Assembly: GCA_021234155.1 (NCBI GenBank)
Contig: JAJEKV010000001.1
Location: forward strand, 32,628,177-32,692,176
DNA length: 64,000 bases
Direction: 5' to 3'
Source: Isoetes taiwanensis
Lineage: Eukaryota; Streptophyta; Lycopodiopsida; Isoetales; Isoetaceae
A model generated the notes under the pieces. That model had not been told where the DNA came from and searched no databases. It saw only the letters and a list, made by a program, of their open reading frames with translations. Every line of letters starts with the position of its first letter. The first letter of the stretch is position 1. Positions 11,974-23,482 of this stretch are shown piece after piece. A program made the translations under genes and the position numbers.

Positions 11974-12330
11974 TTGGAAAGGGTGGGGGGAGACCCTTGC
12001 TCCCCTTTGCCCCTCCCTCTCCTCTTTTGCCCCTTTTGCTCTTCTCTACCCTCCCTCCCACATCCCTTCTTCCAACTTATCCCCTTCCTCTCCTCTTTTG
12101 CCTCTTTGCTCTCCCTCCCTCTGCCCCTTCCCTCCCCCCTCCCCCTTTCCCTCCTCCTTCTTCCAACGTACCCCCTCCCCGTCCTCCTTTGCCCTTTTTC
12201 TCTCCTCTTCCCTCCCTGGCCTCTTCTTCCAACTTAGCCCCTTCCTCTCTTCAACCTGTGGCCCCTCCCTCCTTCTCCTCCTACCCTTCTCCTTATCAAG
12301 GTGTGCCCCCTCTCCCTCCCCCTCAGTCTG
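11974..12330. repeat. Polypyrimidine low-complexity tract
   Basis: About 350 bp consist almost only of C and T on the + strand. CCCTCCCTCT-like runs are broken by a recurring CTTCTTCCAACTTA(T/G)CCCC block (near 12066, 12158 and 12228). Open frames on both strands here are a result of composition, not coding. Such a tract can adopt triplex or other non-B forms. Confidence 0.85.
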
Positions 12331-12389
12331 AATTCTCTTGAGTATGAGTCCCATTTTCAGTCTGAGTCCCAAATTTCGAGATTTGACCC

Positions 12390-13203
12390 ACTTTAATTAA
12401 ATAATGCTTTTGTATTTCCTATTGCTTTTCTCAATAGAGTTATTCTTGTTCTTCTATTCTATCTCTTGAGTCGATCTTGCGGGGTTTGTGCTGATTTGGC
12501 TAGTTCTATCACCCCTACAAAATAGAAATAGGGGAGCGGATTTGGTCGGTTTTGGTAAATTTTTGTAGCTCTTCTTGTACATTTCTGTCAGATTTCGAGC
12601 TGTGAAGTCTACTGTGATTTGAAGAACTATGTTTGGCAACTCGAACGGCATTTGAAGAATAGCTTCCCGCCGAACTCCCTGCATTTGAAGAAGTCAAACT
12701 GCATTTTGAGACCTGTACTTTGAAGCACTGCCGGATTTTCATTTGCCCGGATCTGTGCTTGGTGTTGTTTGCTTGGCTTCCTATGTTTGCTCGGATCTGC
12801 TCGGCTTCCTATCTGCTCGAATCTCTGGTTGCTCGAACTGGCATGTATCCTCTATTTGTTCAGATCTGTTTGCTCGAACTGGCATGCATCCTCTGTTTGC
12901 TCAGATCTGTTTGCTTGAAGACCTCCTCTGCTGCGCTAACCTAGACAACCCTGAAAAAACTTTACCCTAAAAATCCACTGGAAGAACTGGTCCTGCGGAA
13001 TCGGGGCACCCAATTTCCATTCTGCGTTGTAGAGGCTGCCACGCGTCGCCACCAAAATGCACGCCACTCCAAAAACGCATTCCTATTTCTATTTTGTAAG
13101 GTTTAGGAGACCCGCAGATAACTACAATGCAATAGTATATTGAATAGTTTAGAAAACTAGTGGGACAAGCCTCGCACCATAACTTCGTATAGACATAAAT
13201 AAT
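12390..13203. other. Intergenic, with a 41-bp tandem duplication
   Basis: A unit beginning GCTCGAACTGGCATG and ending CAGATCTGTTT occurs twice in tandem at about 12831-12871 and 12872-12911, with weaker relatives upstream from 12745. Short frames exist on both strands but none is recognisable. A block near 12374 (GACCCACTTTAATTAAAT) is the inverse of a stretch inside the Copia LTR near 8813. Confidence 0.5.
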
Positions 13204-14051
13204 AGAACTAGATTTTTAAATGTCCACAGAGACCAATAGGCCATGAAACCCATATAATGGGCTAGAATAACCCAGAACATCACCAAACATAATTAAATTA
13301 TTATAAAGCTTGGGCGAGAGCCCAGATGAAACTATAACTTGGCCCTTGGGCCAGACAATCAAATCAGACTTTTAGATTCTATGTAATAATATAGAATAGA
13401 ATAGAATAGAATATACATTAACGTCCCTCAGGCCATGAGGCCCCCGGACTTATGTAGCATCCTGCGAGCTCCCATAGGGTGCTTCCATCAAACAGACGCA
13501 TAGGTTTTATGTAGCCATCTAGCGGGCTTCACTTGTTCTTTATATATTACCCGCATCGTGCTTATAGCTGGCTTCTTGGCCATACACAAATGCATCGTTA
13601 TAAACAGTTTTGAACTGTACTTTTTGGGCTACTCTGATCCGCCTCATACGTGCTTTTCAGATTATTAGCCCTCTCTCTTTGTGCACCCCCCGGTGTCTTA
13701 TTATCATTTCTTTTATAGCTTTCGCTATATCTGTGAGTGTCTCTTCGTTGTCCATCAGTGCTGGGAGTGGGAGATCCCACCTGACCTTGTCAAATTTGGA
13801 CCTTATATCGTTGTAAACCGGGCATTCCTTTACCATGTGCTCTTCGTCCTCTATTTTTCTGAGTCACATACTTTCGACATATTAAGCTCTGCTCTATCTA
13901 TTTTCCTCCATCTATCTTTCTCAATTCGGAGGTCATGGCTTCCCATCCTGAATCTGGCCAGCGTTCCCCTGTTACTCTTACTCAACTTCTTTGCTTTTGT
14001 ATGTGACATGCCCTATCCGTCCCCACAGGTTGAAGGTTTCCAATAGCCGGG

Positions 14052-15530
14052 TTGCCTTGGGCCACATTGTGTGCCGTGCCGGCCGGTTTCTCATTGCCCA
14101 ATGTCTGTCCATTCTTCGTCCCATTCTTACGCTTGTATGATCGACTTAGTTGCATCCCCATACTTCTTTGTCCATTTGACCAATTCGTTAAACCATCCCT
14201 TGCCCGTTGTTATGTCTTTGTTTTTTTGCCGATTCATCTATCGCTAGTGGCGGCAGTTTGTCCTCTTTCCCATAGCTATTGTCCTTTATTAGGTATCTAG
14301 CTGATTTCTTTCCCGGGCTCTCACTTCCATTGGTTTTTCCCCGTTTCATATAAGATTGTTGCCCGATTGATGTACTGTCTTCTTCACCGGAATTCTGTCC
14401 GTGCCATTGCCTCGGTATGCCTTCCTACTTTTCCCACTTCTTTTACGGCGGGCCTGGTCCCCATGTCTCTTGATCCCATTACAATTGTGTTGATGCTACT
14501 AACGTCTTTGAATAGGTATGCTTTGATCTCCCAATTGGTGATCTGTTGTTGTTGCAATAATTCATCATGATGTAGTAATTGCCTATTGCTGCTTGAAATC
14601 GGTATCCGCTCCTTTTGACCATCTCCCCCTCATGTGTGTGTCGTTACCCTAGATACACGTATCCCGTGGCTTCCTCTAGTTCCTCCCCCTTGTATCTAAA
14701 TGGCTGTGTTTTATCTTTGTGCGAAGGTCACTATTTTTTTTTTTCAGGTTTGTTTGTCGATCCTGTCTCCTCACAAACTTCCTCTAGTATTTCCAAAGAT
14801 TACATTGCATCCCTTTGGCTTTGGTCGCCATCATACCCAAATCATGCGCATATAGCATTATTGGGACTTTTGTTTTCCCTATCATTGGTGCCTCCTTTGT
14901 CTCCTTGTCTTTCCACGACAAATTCTGTAGTGCATCTATATATATCCCAAATAGTGTTGGCGATAATGGACAACCTTGTTTAACTCCTGTATCACATTCT
15001 ATGGCTTCTTCTCCCTCTGCTGTTTTGGCATACACCTTTTGGTATAGCCTTGCGATTGATCCTACTAGCCCTTCTGGTGCTTTTAGCCCTATTAGCCTAA
15101 GTAGAAGTTTATCCCTAGGCACCGTGTGTCAAAGGCCTTTTAAAGTCCACGGCAAACATATGATCTTCTTGTTATTCTCCTTTGTCTGCTCTATCATTAT
15201 CCTTAGAATCACCAAATGATGTGTAGTCGAATACTCCGGTCGAAAACCTGCTTGACCTTGTGCTCTGAGCTTCCCTGCTTCTGCCCACGTTTTCAGTTTT
15301 TGGTCTAGTATTTTCCCGAACCATTTCGCGAATATTGAGCTGACCATAATAGTCCTGTAATTGCTCGGTTCCTCCTTGTCTCCTCCTTTGTGAAGCGGGA
15401 TTACCTTGTTAAACTGCCATCTTTCCGGAAGACCCAAATGTACTATCTCATTGAATACTTTTGTTATAATCCCTATTATCTCTCGTTCCCTCGCGCCAAA
15501 GCATTTCATTTGTTAGCCCATATAGATCCG
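14052..15530 (-). pseudogene. LINE copy A: reverse transcriptase part of ORF2
   Basis: On the - strand, 15129-15509 encodes the RT start (PSNYRTIMVSSIFAKWF, then AQGQAGFRPEYSTTHH). 14784-15122 continues with PRDKLLLRLIGLKAPEGL, motif B as GVKQGCPLSPTLFGIYI, and the catalytic loop. That loop reads YAHD here against YADD in copy B. The change lies in a CTG/CGC context, where the two copies differ often. The C-terminal LINE region (equivalent to copy B STLVASTQLYGCETWG) lies around 14300-14560 but is out of frame. Several frameshifts break the ORF. Confidence 0.88.
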
Positions 15531-15668
15531 AGCCTTGTTGTTTGCCATTTTATTTAGTGTCCATGTCACTTCTTCCCGGGGAAAGGGGTTTTGTGTCTAC
15601 CTTAGGGTCCATGATTGGTGCAACTCTGTTTTTTGTACAACCGTTCTAGGTATCTTGTCGGTCTATTT

Positions 15669-16990
15669 CTATTTCCGTTCTTCTCCCCTCCTCCCCTTTT
15701 GGTGTACACTGCTTTTGCTTTTGAGCCCCTTTTCATATTGTTCCGAATACCTTAGGTCTCCTTTTGGTCTTGGCCAATCCCCATTGATGGTTTTCAGGTC
15801 TGGGTTCTCTTTCTTTTGAATTTTCACATATTTCTTTGCGTTCCTCTTGGTATGCCTCGAGTCCCTTTTACTGTTTGGCTTTCCTTCGTTGCTCCATACA
15901 CCCTTCATCAAACCATGTTGACCTCCAGAAATGCTATTGCCCTCTTTCCTCTTTTCTTCTTCTCGAATGCCACTCTATTTGCTTCCTCCAAGATGTCGTT
16001 CATATCATTCCCTCATGTCTTTCATTCCCTCTCTCCATTCCTTTGCTTTTATTTCCTTTTGTACCTTTTTTATGAACGTTCCCACTCTGTTTTCTCTGAA
16101 TTTAATTGTTATCTCGGCCCGCTTACCTCTTCCTTGTTAAGCCATCGTTCTTCCTCTTGTCACATTTATCTTGAGCAATATAGGTCTGTGCCCCTCCCTC
16201 CTTCCTATCGGCCATTCCCTAATTCCATCTTTCCGATTTCCTTTATTGCTTCCTCGTTTGCTATCACATAGTCTACTATCTTTGCTCAGAGTGGGCATTT
16301 GTGCTTTGTGAATTGACCTGACTCCTCCCATCTTCTTAAACCATTGCATATAATTGTATCATTCATTTGTACATACCTCCAGCGGTGTTTCTCCTCTTCT
16401 TTGTCATCTCCACTTAGTCTACAGGTGTCCATTTTGCCATTCCTTCCCTCTTATAGTTTGGGTCCCTTTGTCTACTCTCGTTGTCTATCCACGCTTTATG
16501 TGATTGTTCTGTCCGTCCCTCGCATTAATATCCCCACTATGATCAACATTCCCTTATCCCTATGTCTCATGACGATCTCTCCCATGCTTAATAGCTCCGG
16601 TTTATCACATTAGGTAGGATAGTATACTATTAGCAAATCTGATTTACGTAATCAAGCAACCACAACATTTATAAGCATGTATCTTTTATTAATGTCATTT
16701 TCCAAAATACATGCTTTTACGATCTTTGCTATTTCTAATGTACAGGGCTAGCCTGCGCTACCCCTTCCTATTTTGTAGTTCTTTTCCCTCCAACAAGTGA
16801 ACAATGTAGCTTTGGTTCATCGGTAGCCTCTTTGTGATGTGTTCCCATGTCTCTACTAGACATATGATGTCCTTGTCTCTTGCCCGTTTTAGGCGTTCTC
16901 CATCATCCCATGGATATCCGTCACAGTTCGATTACCGGATCGTTACTTTTTTCCTTCCTTTACGCCCTTTTGTCCCCTGCTTTGTTCTAT
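15669..16990 (-). pseudogene. LINE copy A: endonuclease and linker part of ORF2
   Basis: The - strand frames here match the AP-like endonuclease seen more clearly in copy B. Near 16880-16900 lies the DIICLVETW-type motif with its catalytic Glu, and 16137-16349 covers the C-terminal part in shifted frames (KKMGGVRS, then EGHRPILLKIN). The linker 15669-15911 includes WSNEGKPNSKRD, the equivalent of WFDEGCMEQ in copy B. The endonuclease nicks target DNA to prime reverse transcription. The DIN motif that should follow IIVG near 16520-16540 needs a frameshift, as in copy B. Confidence 0.75.
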
Positions 16991-18068
16991 TCGTGTCCTT
17001 TCCTTATTTGTCCTCTCGTTCTTGCTCCCTGATCCCCCACTCTCTCCCTTGTCAGCTTTATGTTCTTGTCTAGGTCCCTTCCGACCTCTTTTCCGTTTCC
17101 CCATCCTAAATGTGTTTGTGTTAGAATCTTTGGGGCTGTTTCCCGGTCTGTTGCTCCGGATGGTGTTATTTCCCTCATCTGTTTCAGCTGTCCCTGCCCT
17201 CTCGCTACCTCCGTTTCTTGATTCCCATCTCCCCTCGGCCCTTCTTGGGTCCATTTCCATCCTTCTGCGTTGCCGGTTCTTGCGATGTGTTCTCCCTTCC
17301 TCTTTTGAGGTATAGTTTCCCATTCTTTACCCCTGCTTGTACTCTGCAGGCTTCGGTTCTCGACCGCCGCCCGATTCTCTGTGTAACCCCTGTCTCTGCA
17401 TGGGTGTCAGGGCCTCTTGTACTTTGAGTCCATTCCTGAGTTTGAACCCTGCGTGGATGATCCTTTCTTTGGCTGCCAGGTCTCTCATAGTCACATTTAT
17501 ATGTCTCGCTCTCCCTCTCCAAGCTCCTGCCCGTGCTGCTTTCACTATCACATTCCTGTGTTCCTGAAACACGTTCTCCATTATCTCTGCAGTGACACGA
17601 AACGTGTCTTCGTTAGGCCTCTCGGCTACTCCTATCAATCTTACATCAAGTTTAATCCTTTCCTGTTCTTTGAACTCCACTATGTGCGGTTTAATCCTAT
17701 CAAAACTCTGCCACGCATCTAGATCTATTTGTTGCTTTTCTAATATCACCAACCTTTGTATGATTTCCGCTTTTTCTTTTTCTACCTCTTCCATCCTCTT
17801 CCGAATTTCCACCTCTGTATCTTCCACCACCTGCACCCGTTCTTCCACTTTCCCTATTGCCTCCTTGTTCTGTTGCACCACGCCTGCCAGTGTGTTCAGT
17901 GCTTCCATCCTCGGGACCCTGGCTTCCAGCCTTACGTCCATCTGCGCCAAGAAGTCTTGCAGATCTTGCTTGAGTTCTTCCACCTTGCCCTCCCAGCTCT
18001 GCTTGGCTAGCCATTCTTCTTGTTGTTGCGATGGTTTCGTTTCGTCGAATTCCTTTCCCGCCGCTCAC
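16990..18068 (-). pseudogene. LINE copy A: ORF1 with coiled coil and L1 ORF1p-like RNA-binding part
   Basis: The longest frame (17983 to 17327, 218 aa) starts with a heptad-like coiled coil (MEELKQDLQDFLAQMDVRL, later VEERVQVVEDTEVEIRKRM). It then has LDVRLIGVAERPNEDT and AEIMENVFQEH, and then ARHINVTMRDLAAKERIIHA. The order coiled coil, RRM-like segment ('RLIGV'), C-terminal domain ('RHI.V....KE.I..A') is that of animal L1 ORF1p (Transposase_22 family), an RNA-binding trimer and chaperone. Plant L1 elements usually carry an ORF1 with an RRM or DUF4283 and a CCHC knuckle. A basic Lys/Arg/Glu-rich tail follows in shifted frames to about 16943. The assignment to the L1-type fold is inference from motif order. 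Confidence 0.65.
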
Positions 18069-19819
18069 TCTCTCCTGTGCTTTCCTGTTTCCTATCTCTC
18101 TTCCGCGGGCTTGTTATATGTTGTTCCTTTATTTATCCGTTCGAGCCTTTTTCCCCCCATATTCTTTCAGTTTTGAATTTCAAAATTCGAATCATCCTAC
18201 CTAAGATATGATTACTGGGTGTTTGCGTCCGCCATTTACTATCGGCGTCTTATGTCTGGCACTTAGGTTTGTATTCAATTCCCTGGATTCGGTAATTTTC
18301 GGTATCAACTGGACTGTTTCGGTTTCTTTGTATCCTTTTTGGGAGTGGGTTTTATGTGACTTTGGTGCACCAGCCGGAGGATTGGATCCTCACTGTCCTG
18401 GTGTACGGCCGGGGAGTTGCCTCCCACTATCCCGTACTTGGCAACCTCTGTCTTTCCACTTCCATTTTCGTTTCCATTCTATGGGCCGGGTAAGTTGGTG
18501 TCTGTTGCTTGGCAGTCGGCACCAGCCGGTGGGCTTATTTCCCCACTCTGTCCTGGTGTATGGCGGAGACACCCGTCCCTCTGTCCCATAGCTTAGCCTT
18601 CCACCCTTTGCACCATCTACTCCTGGACCCCCTATCTTTCTGGTTCCTGTTCGTCTCTTCCTCGATTTTTGTCGTATCCGCCCAACTTCTCCTTTTCACT
18701 TGTATTTCTACTAGGCCCTTTGTGTACGTTCGCGTTCGTACCTATCATGTACCTCCCTGCAATTATATCTATCCTTTCCTTAATACCTCACGACCTCAAT
18801 GCATCCTTGATACCATCTATATATTATATTTTACATTCTATACTCCTTGTTGTATTACTATAATTCTATTACTACTATATTTCTATATTTCTTCCGCCCC
18901 CTGTGTGGGCCCATATCCGGGGGGTCGTTACCACCTTACACATACGTCCTCTTTTACCTTCACCCGTGTTTTACGCCTTTTTGCTTATATGCTTCTTCCT
19001 AGATTCATAAGTCTCCTAAGTCTGTTAATTGTTGACAAGTAACGGTTTCCGTTCATGCATGGTTTATCGATAAGCCGGCCACCCCTGTTAGTTCTTGTTT
19101 GTCGTGTCTAGCTGAGTTTACCTAAGTTACTACGTATCCCCCAATATGTTCTTCGTATCCCTCGAGATGTATGCGGGTATCCCCGTTTACAGCTGTTAGC
19201 TCGCTGATTTAGCTACATCATATTAGTTCACGAAATACAGATATGGTATACGTCTCTTTTGCTTTAGGGAAAGAATAACCAACACTGGGACACAAAGTTA
19301 CCGTGGATAACATCCGATGTTATATTTACTGCAGAAAATCTACATTAAAAGGAGAGTTCTTCTCTCACAAACATTGCTTATCTTTTCAGCCATTCTTATA
19401 CAAAATCTTTTCTCATACAGGCATACAAACAAACAGGTTTTTGTTTCCCTTCTGCCCGGGACTGCACTGATCTGTTACAGTCCGGTGCTGGAGCCTATTA
19501 TCTTTTCATAGTATCATCTAAAAAGTCGATGCAGTTTCTGAACCTAACTTGTTTGAACAAAGGATTGTTTTGAACAGACAACAGAAAAAGAGAAGTGCAA
19601 GAGGACAAAGATATAAAAGGTAACAGGATAAAAAGGTCAAAAAGATAAAAAAAGAGTAGCACAAAAGGAGAGCATGGCATGCATCTGCTCGGGCCTCCCC
19701 TGATTTCATACTGATCCGACTCTTTTCCTGCCCATAACTAATTCTTTAGCTTCTTTTCCTCTGATGGTTCCCCGATCTTTTTAACTTTTTCGAGATTCCT
19801 CCCCATATACGCCCGACAC

Positions 19820-20340
19820 AAAAAATCGACGGGATTCTTCTCGCAACAGTAAATACAAACCTTGCCGAAATCATACACCAGAAGATTGTGATGATAGCTC
19901 GAAGACCTTTGTATGGTGGCATGAACCTACAGTCTATTGAAGCATTGCATTGTGCGATCCATGTCTTGGCGCCTCCAGAATCGTTTTTGTAAGCCTAAAA
20001 CTCGGAGAACTTCAAGCAACCCTAAGGTATCTTGGCTATCCCGCATGGGTGAGCATGGTGGATTACGTCACGCGATGCACCGGTGCACTTTCGGCGCCGG
20101 CTGATGCATGAAGGCAAGCCTCTGCTCAGGCACCTACAACTGTCGAAGCAGATACACCACGGATTGAGCTCCTCAAGCTCGGGATTGAATGGCACTGTCA
20201 AGTTGCCTGGGGTGCCAGAGTTGGGACGCTTCTTGCCAATCTTCTTCTCCCCATCTACACTCACAAGAACCTTTTTCCCCTTGTCCATACTTGATCCTGA
20301 GCTGGGGCGGGTGCTGAGGCTTGTTGGCGCTTCCTTGCTC
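19820..20340 (-). pseudogene. LINE copy A: 5' Cys-rich segment
   Basis: On the - strand an ATG at 20288 opens MDKGKKVLVSVDGEKKIGKK, followed by GLPSCIS and other Cys/His positions. After frame changes come QDMDRTMQCFNRL, HATIQRSSSYHHN and DFGKVCIYCCEKN. Copy B has the same segment with GLPSCISCGRVHCLYC. The spacing of Cys and His suggests a zinc-binding domain near the 5' end of the element, but I cannot assign a named family. Whether it belongs to ORF1 or is a separate small ORF is unclear. Confidence 0.5.
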
Positions 20341-21889
20341 GGCTGAATTTCCAGCGCCTCAGGATCAGGCGCTCAAGCGATCTGGAGAACTGATTTCTAA
20401 AGAGCGCCTTCACTATCACTCTTTCTCTCGTTGTAACTGTTATATATAGGGTTTTAGAATATTTAGGGTTTCCGAAAATCTGTCCGATTTCCCGCCTACT
20501 TAATTCCGGCCGTCTGTCTTAAATGCCAGTCTTGTCCTATCCTGTCACAAGAGTTTTCGTCACGCTAAATCCCCTATAGGCGACATGTGTACCTTTCTAA
20601 TTTCTCTATACTACTCATTATTATGGCTATCCAGAATCGTCATGATCACTACTACCCTATTCGTTATTTTACGACCTTTTTTTTTTTTTTTTTTTTTTTT
20701 TTTTCCCTCGCCCGCGTGCCTATTCTTTGCCGCATTTGGACCGTAAGCGATGTTATCTCGCCACTTTGCCACGTTTCGCCCCCCTTGTTTCCAAATTCCT
20801 TAATTTTCCCCATTTTTGATTTATTTTATTTTATGCCTATCCTTATTTCTCAACGGCTCCGAGAACTAGATTTTTAAATGTCCACAGAGACCAATAGGCC
20901 ATGAAACCCATATAATGGGCTAGAATAACCCAGAACATCACCAAACATAATTAAATTATTATAAAGCTTGGGCGAGAGCCCAGATGAAACTATAACTTGG
21001 CCCTTGGGCCAGACAATCAAATCAGACTTTTAGATTCTATGTAATAATATAGAATAGAATAGAATAGAATATACATTAACGTCCCTCAGGCCGTGAGGCC
21101 CCCGGACTTATGTAGCATCCTGCGAGCTCCCATAGGGTGCTTCCATCAAACAGACGCATAGGTTTTATGTAGCCATCTAGCGGGCTTCACTTGTTCTTTA
21201 TATATTACCCGCATCGTGCTTATAGCTGGCTTCTTGGCCATACACAAATGCATCGTTATAAACAGTTTTGAACTGTACTTTTTGGGCTACTCTGATCCGC
21301 CTCATACGTGCTTTTCAGATTATTAGCCCTCTCTCTTTGTGCACCCCCCGGTGTCTTATTATCATTTCTTTTATAGCTTTCGCTATATCTGTGAGTGTCT
21401 CTTCGTTGTCCATCGGTCTTTGGGAGTGGGAGATCCCCACGACCTTGTTAAATTTGGACCTTATATCGTTGTAAACCCGGGCATTCCTTTACCATGTGCT
21501 CTTTCGTCCTCTATTTTTTCCGAGTCACATACTCGACATATTAAGCTCTGCTCTATCTATTTTCCTCCATCTATCTTTCTCAATTGAGGTCATGGCTTCC
21601 CATCACGAATCGGCCGGCGTTCCCCTGTTACTCTTACTCAACTTCTTTGCTTTTGTATGTGACATGCCCTATCGTCCCCACGGGTTGAAGGTTTCCAATA
21701 GCGTTTGCCTTGGGCCCTCGTGGTGTGCCGTGCCCGGCCGGTTTCTCATTGCCCTGTACGTCCATTCTTCGTCCCATTCTTACGCTTGTATGATCGACTT
21801 AGTTGCATCCCCATACTTGCTGTCGTCCATTTGGCCAATTCGTTAAACCATCCCTTGCCCGTTGTTATGTCTTTGTTTTTTTTGCCGAT

Positions 21890-23190
21890 TCATCTATCGC
21901 TAGTGACGACAGTTTGTCCTAGTTTGTCCTCTTTCCCATAGCTATTGTCCTTTATTAGGTATCTAACTGTTCTTTCCCAGGCTCTCACTTCCATTGGTTT
22001 TTCCCCCGTTTCATATAAGATTGTTGCCGATTGATGTTTTGTCTTCACCTGGAATTCCTGTCCGTGCCATTGCCTCAGTATGCCTTCCTGCTTTTCCCAC
22101 TTCTTTTCTGACAGGCCTGGTCCCCATGTCTCGCATCCGTACAATTGTGTTGATGCTACTAACGTGCTGAATAGGTATGCTTTGATCTCCCAATTGGTGA
22201 TCCTGTTGTTGTTGCAATAATTCATCATGATGTAGTAATTGCCTATTGCTGCTTGAAATCTGGTATCTGCTCCTTTTGACCATCTCCCCCCCCTCATGTG
22301 TGTCGTACCCTAGATACCTGTATCCTGTGGCTTCCTCTAGTTCCTCCCCCTTGTATCTAAATGGCCTGTGTTTTATCTTTGTGCCGAAGGTCACTATTTT
22401 TGTTTTTCCCAGGTTGACTGTCAGTCCTGTCTCCTCACAAACTTCCTCTAGTATTTCCAGCATTCTGTGCATCCCTTTGGCTTTGGTCGCCATCATACCC
22501 AAATCATCTGCATATAGCATTATTGGGACTTTTGTTTTCCCTATCATTGGTGCCTCACTGTCTCCTTGTCTTTCCCTGACAAATTCCTGTAGTGCATCTA
22601 TATATATCCCAAATAGTGTTGGCGATAATGGACAACCTTGTTTAACTCCTGTATCACATTCTATGGCTTCTTCTCCCTCTGCTGTTTTGGCATACACCTT
22701 TTGGTATAGCCTTGCGATTGATCCTACTAGCCCTTCTGGTGCTTTTAGCCCTATTAGCCTAAGTAGAAGTTTATCCCTAGGCACTGTGTCAAAGGCCTTT
22801 TAAAGTCCCGCGGCGACATATGATCTTCTTGTTATTCTCCTTTATGCGCTCTATCATTATCCTTAGAATCACCAAATGATGTGTAGTCGAATACTCGATT
22901 CGAAAACACCTTGACCTTGTGCTCGAGCTTCCACCTTACGCTTCACGTTTTTCAGTTTTTGGTCGGTGTTTTCCCGAACCATTTCGCGAATATTGGTGAC
23001 CATAATAGTCTGTAATTGCTCGGTTCCTCCTTGTCTCCTCCTTTGTGAAGCGGGATTACCTTGTTAAAGCGCCATCTTTAGGAAGACCCAAATGTACTAT
23101 CTCATTGAATACTTTTGTTATAATCCCTATTATCTCGTTCCCTCGCACTTGACATTTCATTTGTTAGCCCATATAGATCCGAGACCTTGT
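21890..23190 (-). pseudogene. LINE copy B: reverse transcriptase with intact YADD
   Basis: The frame 22784 to 22011 (257 aa) carries PRDKLLLRLIGLKAPEGL, motif B GVKQGCPLSPTLFGIYI, motif C VPIMLYADDLGMM, and the thumb-side blocks CEETGLTVNLGKTKI and TGYRYLGYD. After a frameshift, 22297 to 21890 continues with NNRITNWEIKAYLFSTL, QLYGCETWGPGLSEKKW and ILYETGEKPMEVRAWERT, the usual C-terminal region of LINE ORF2. The N-terminal part (motif 0/1, STTHH) lies toward 23190 in broken frames. RT copies the element's RNA at the nicked target. The protein would need frame repair to be active, and some of those breaks may be sequence errors. Confidence 0.9.
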
Positions 23191-23482
23191 TGTTTGCCAT
23201 TTTATTTAGTGTCCATGTCACTTCTTCACGGGAGAAAGGGGTTTGTGTCTACCTTAGGGTCCATGATTGGTGCGGCTCTGTTTTTGTACAACCGTTCTAG
23301 GTATCTTGTCCAGTCTATTTCTATTTCCGTTCTTCTCCCCTCCTCCCCTTTTGGTGTACCTGCTTTTGCTTTTGAGCCCCTTTTCATATTGTTCCAGAAT
23401 ACCTTAGGTCTCCTTTTCAGGTCTTCGGCCAATCCCCATTGATGGTTTTTCAGGTCCTGGGTTCTCTTTCTTTTCAGAATTT

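Larger units (their letters stand above)
13204..20861 (-). mobile_element. Full-length LINE, copy A (left copy of a tandem pair)
   Basis: This 7658-bp unit is repeated head-to-tail as copy B. Read on the - strand, 5' to 3', it holds a T-tract (A-tract on that strand) at 20677-20704, a Cys-rich segment, an ORF1 with coiled coil, an AP-type endonuclease and a reverse transcriptase. A long 3' untranslated part follows, with a (GAATA)n microsatellite near 13391-13418, and then the end CATTTAAAAATCTAGTTCT. The three bases AGA occur at the left edge, at the junction between the copies and at the right edge of copy B. All open frames are broken by small indels, so the copy is not translatable as read. 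It is a non-LTR retrotransposon that would move by target-primed reverse transcription. Confidence 0.88.

Noticed and set aside
11997-12372. Long ORFs on both strands over the polypyrimidine tract
   Set aside because: Open frames result from lack of purines on one strand. The products are Pro/Leu/Ser or Glu/Gly/Lys/Arg low-complexity chains.
13610-18211. Many + strand ORFs rich in Leu, Ser, Phe and Cys across the LINE
   Set aside because: They are antisense shadows of the - strand LINE ORFs. All recognisable domains lie on the - strand.
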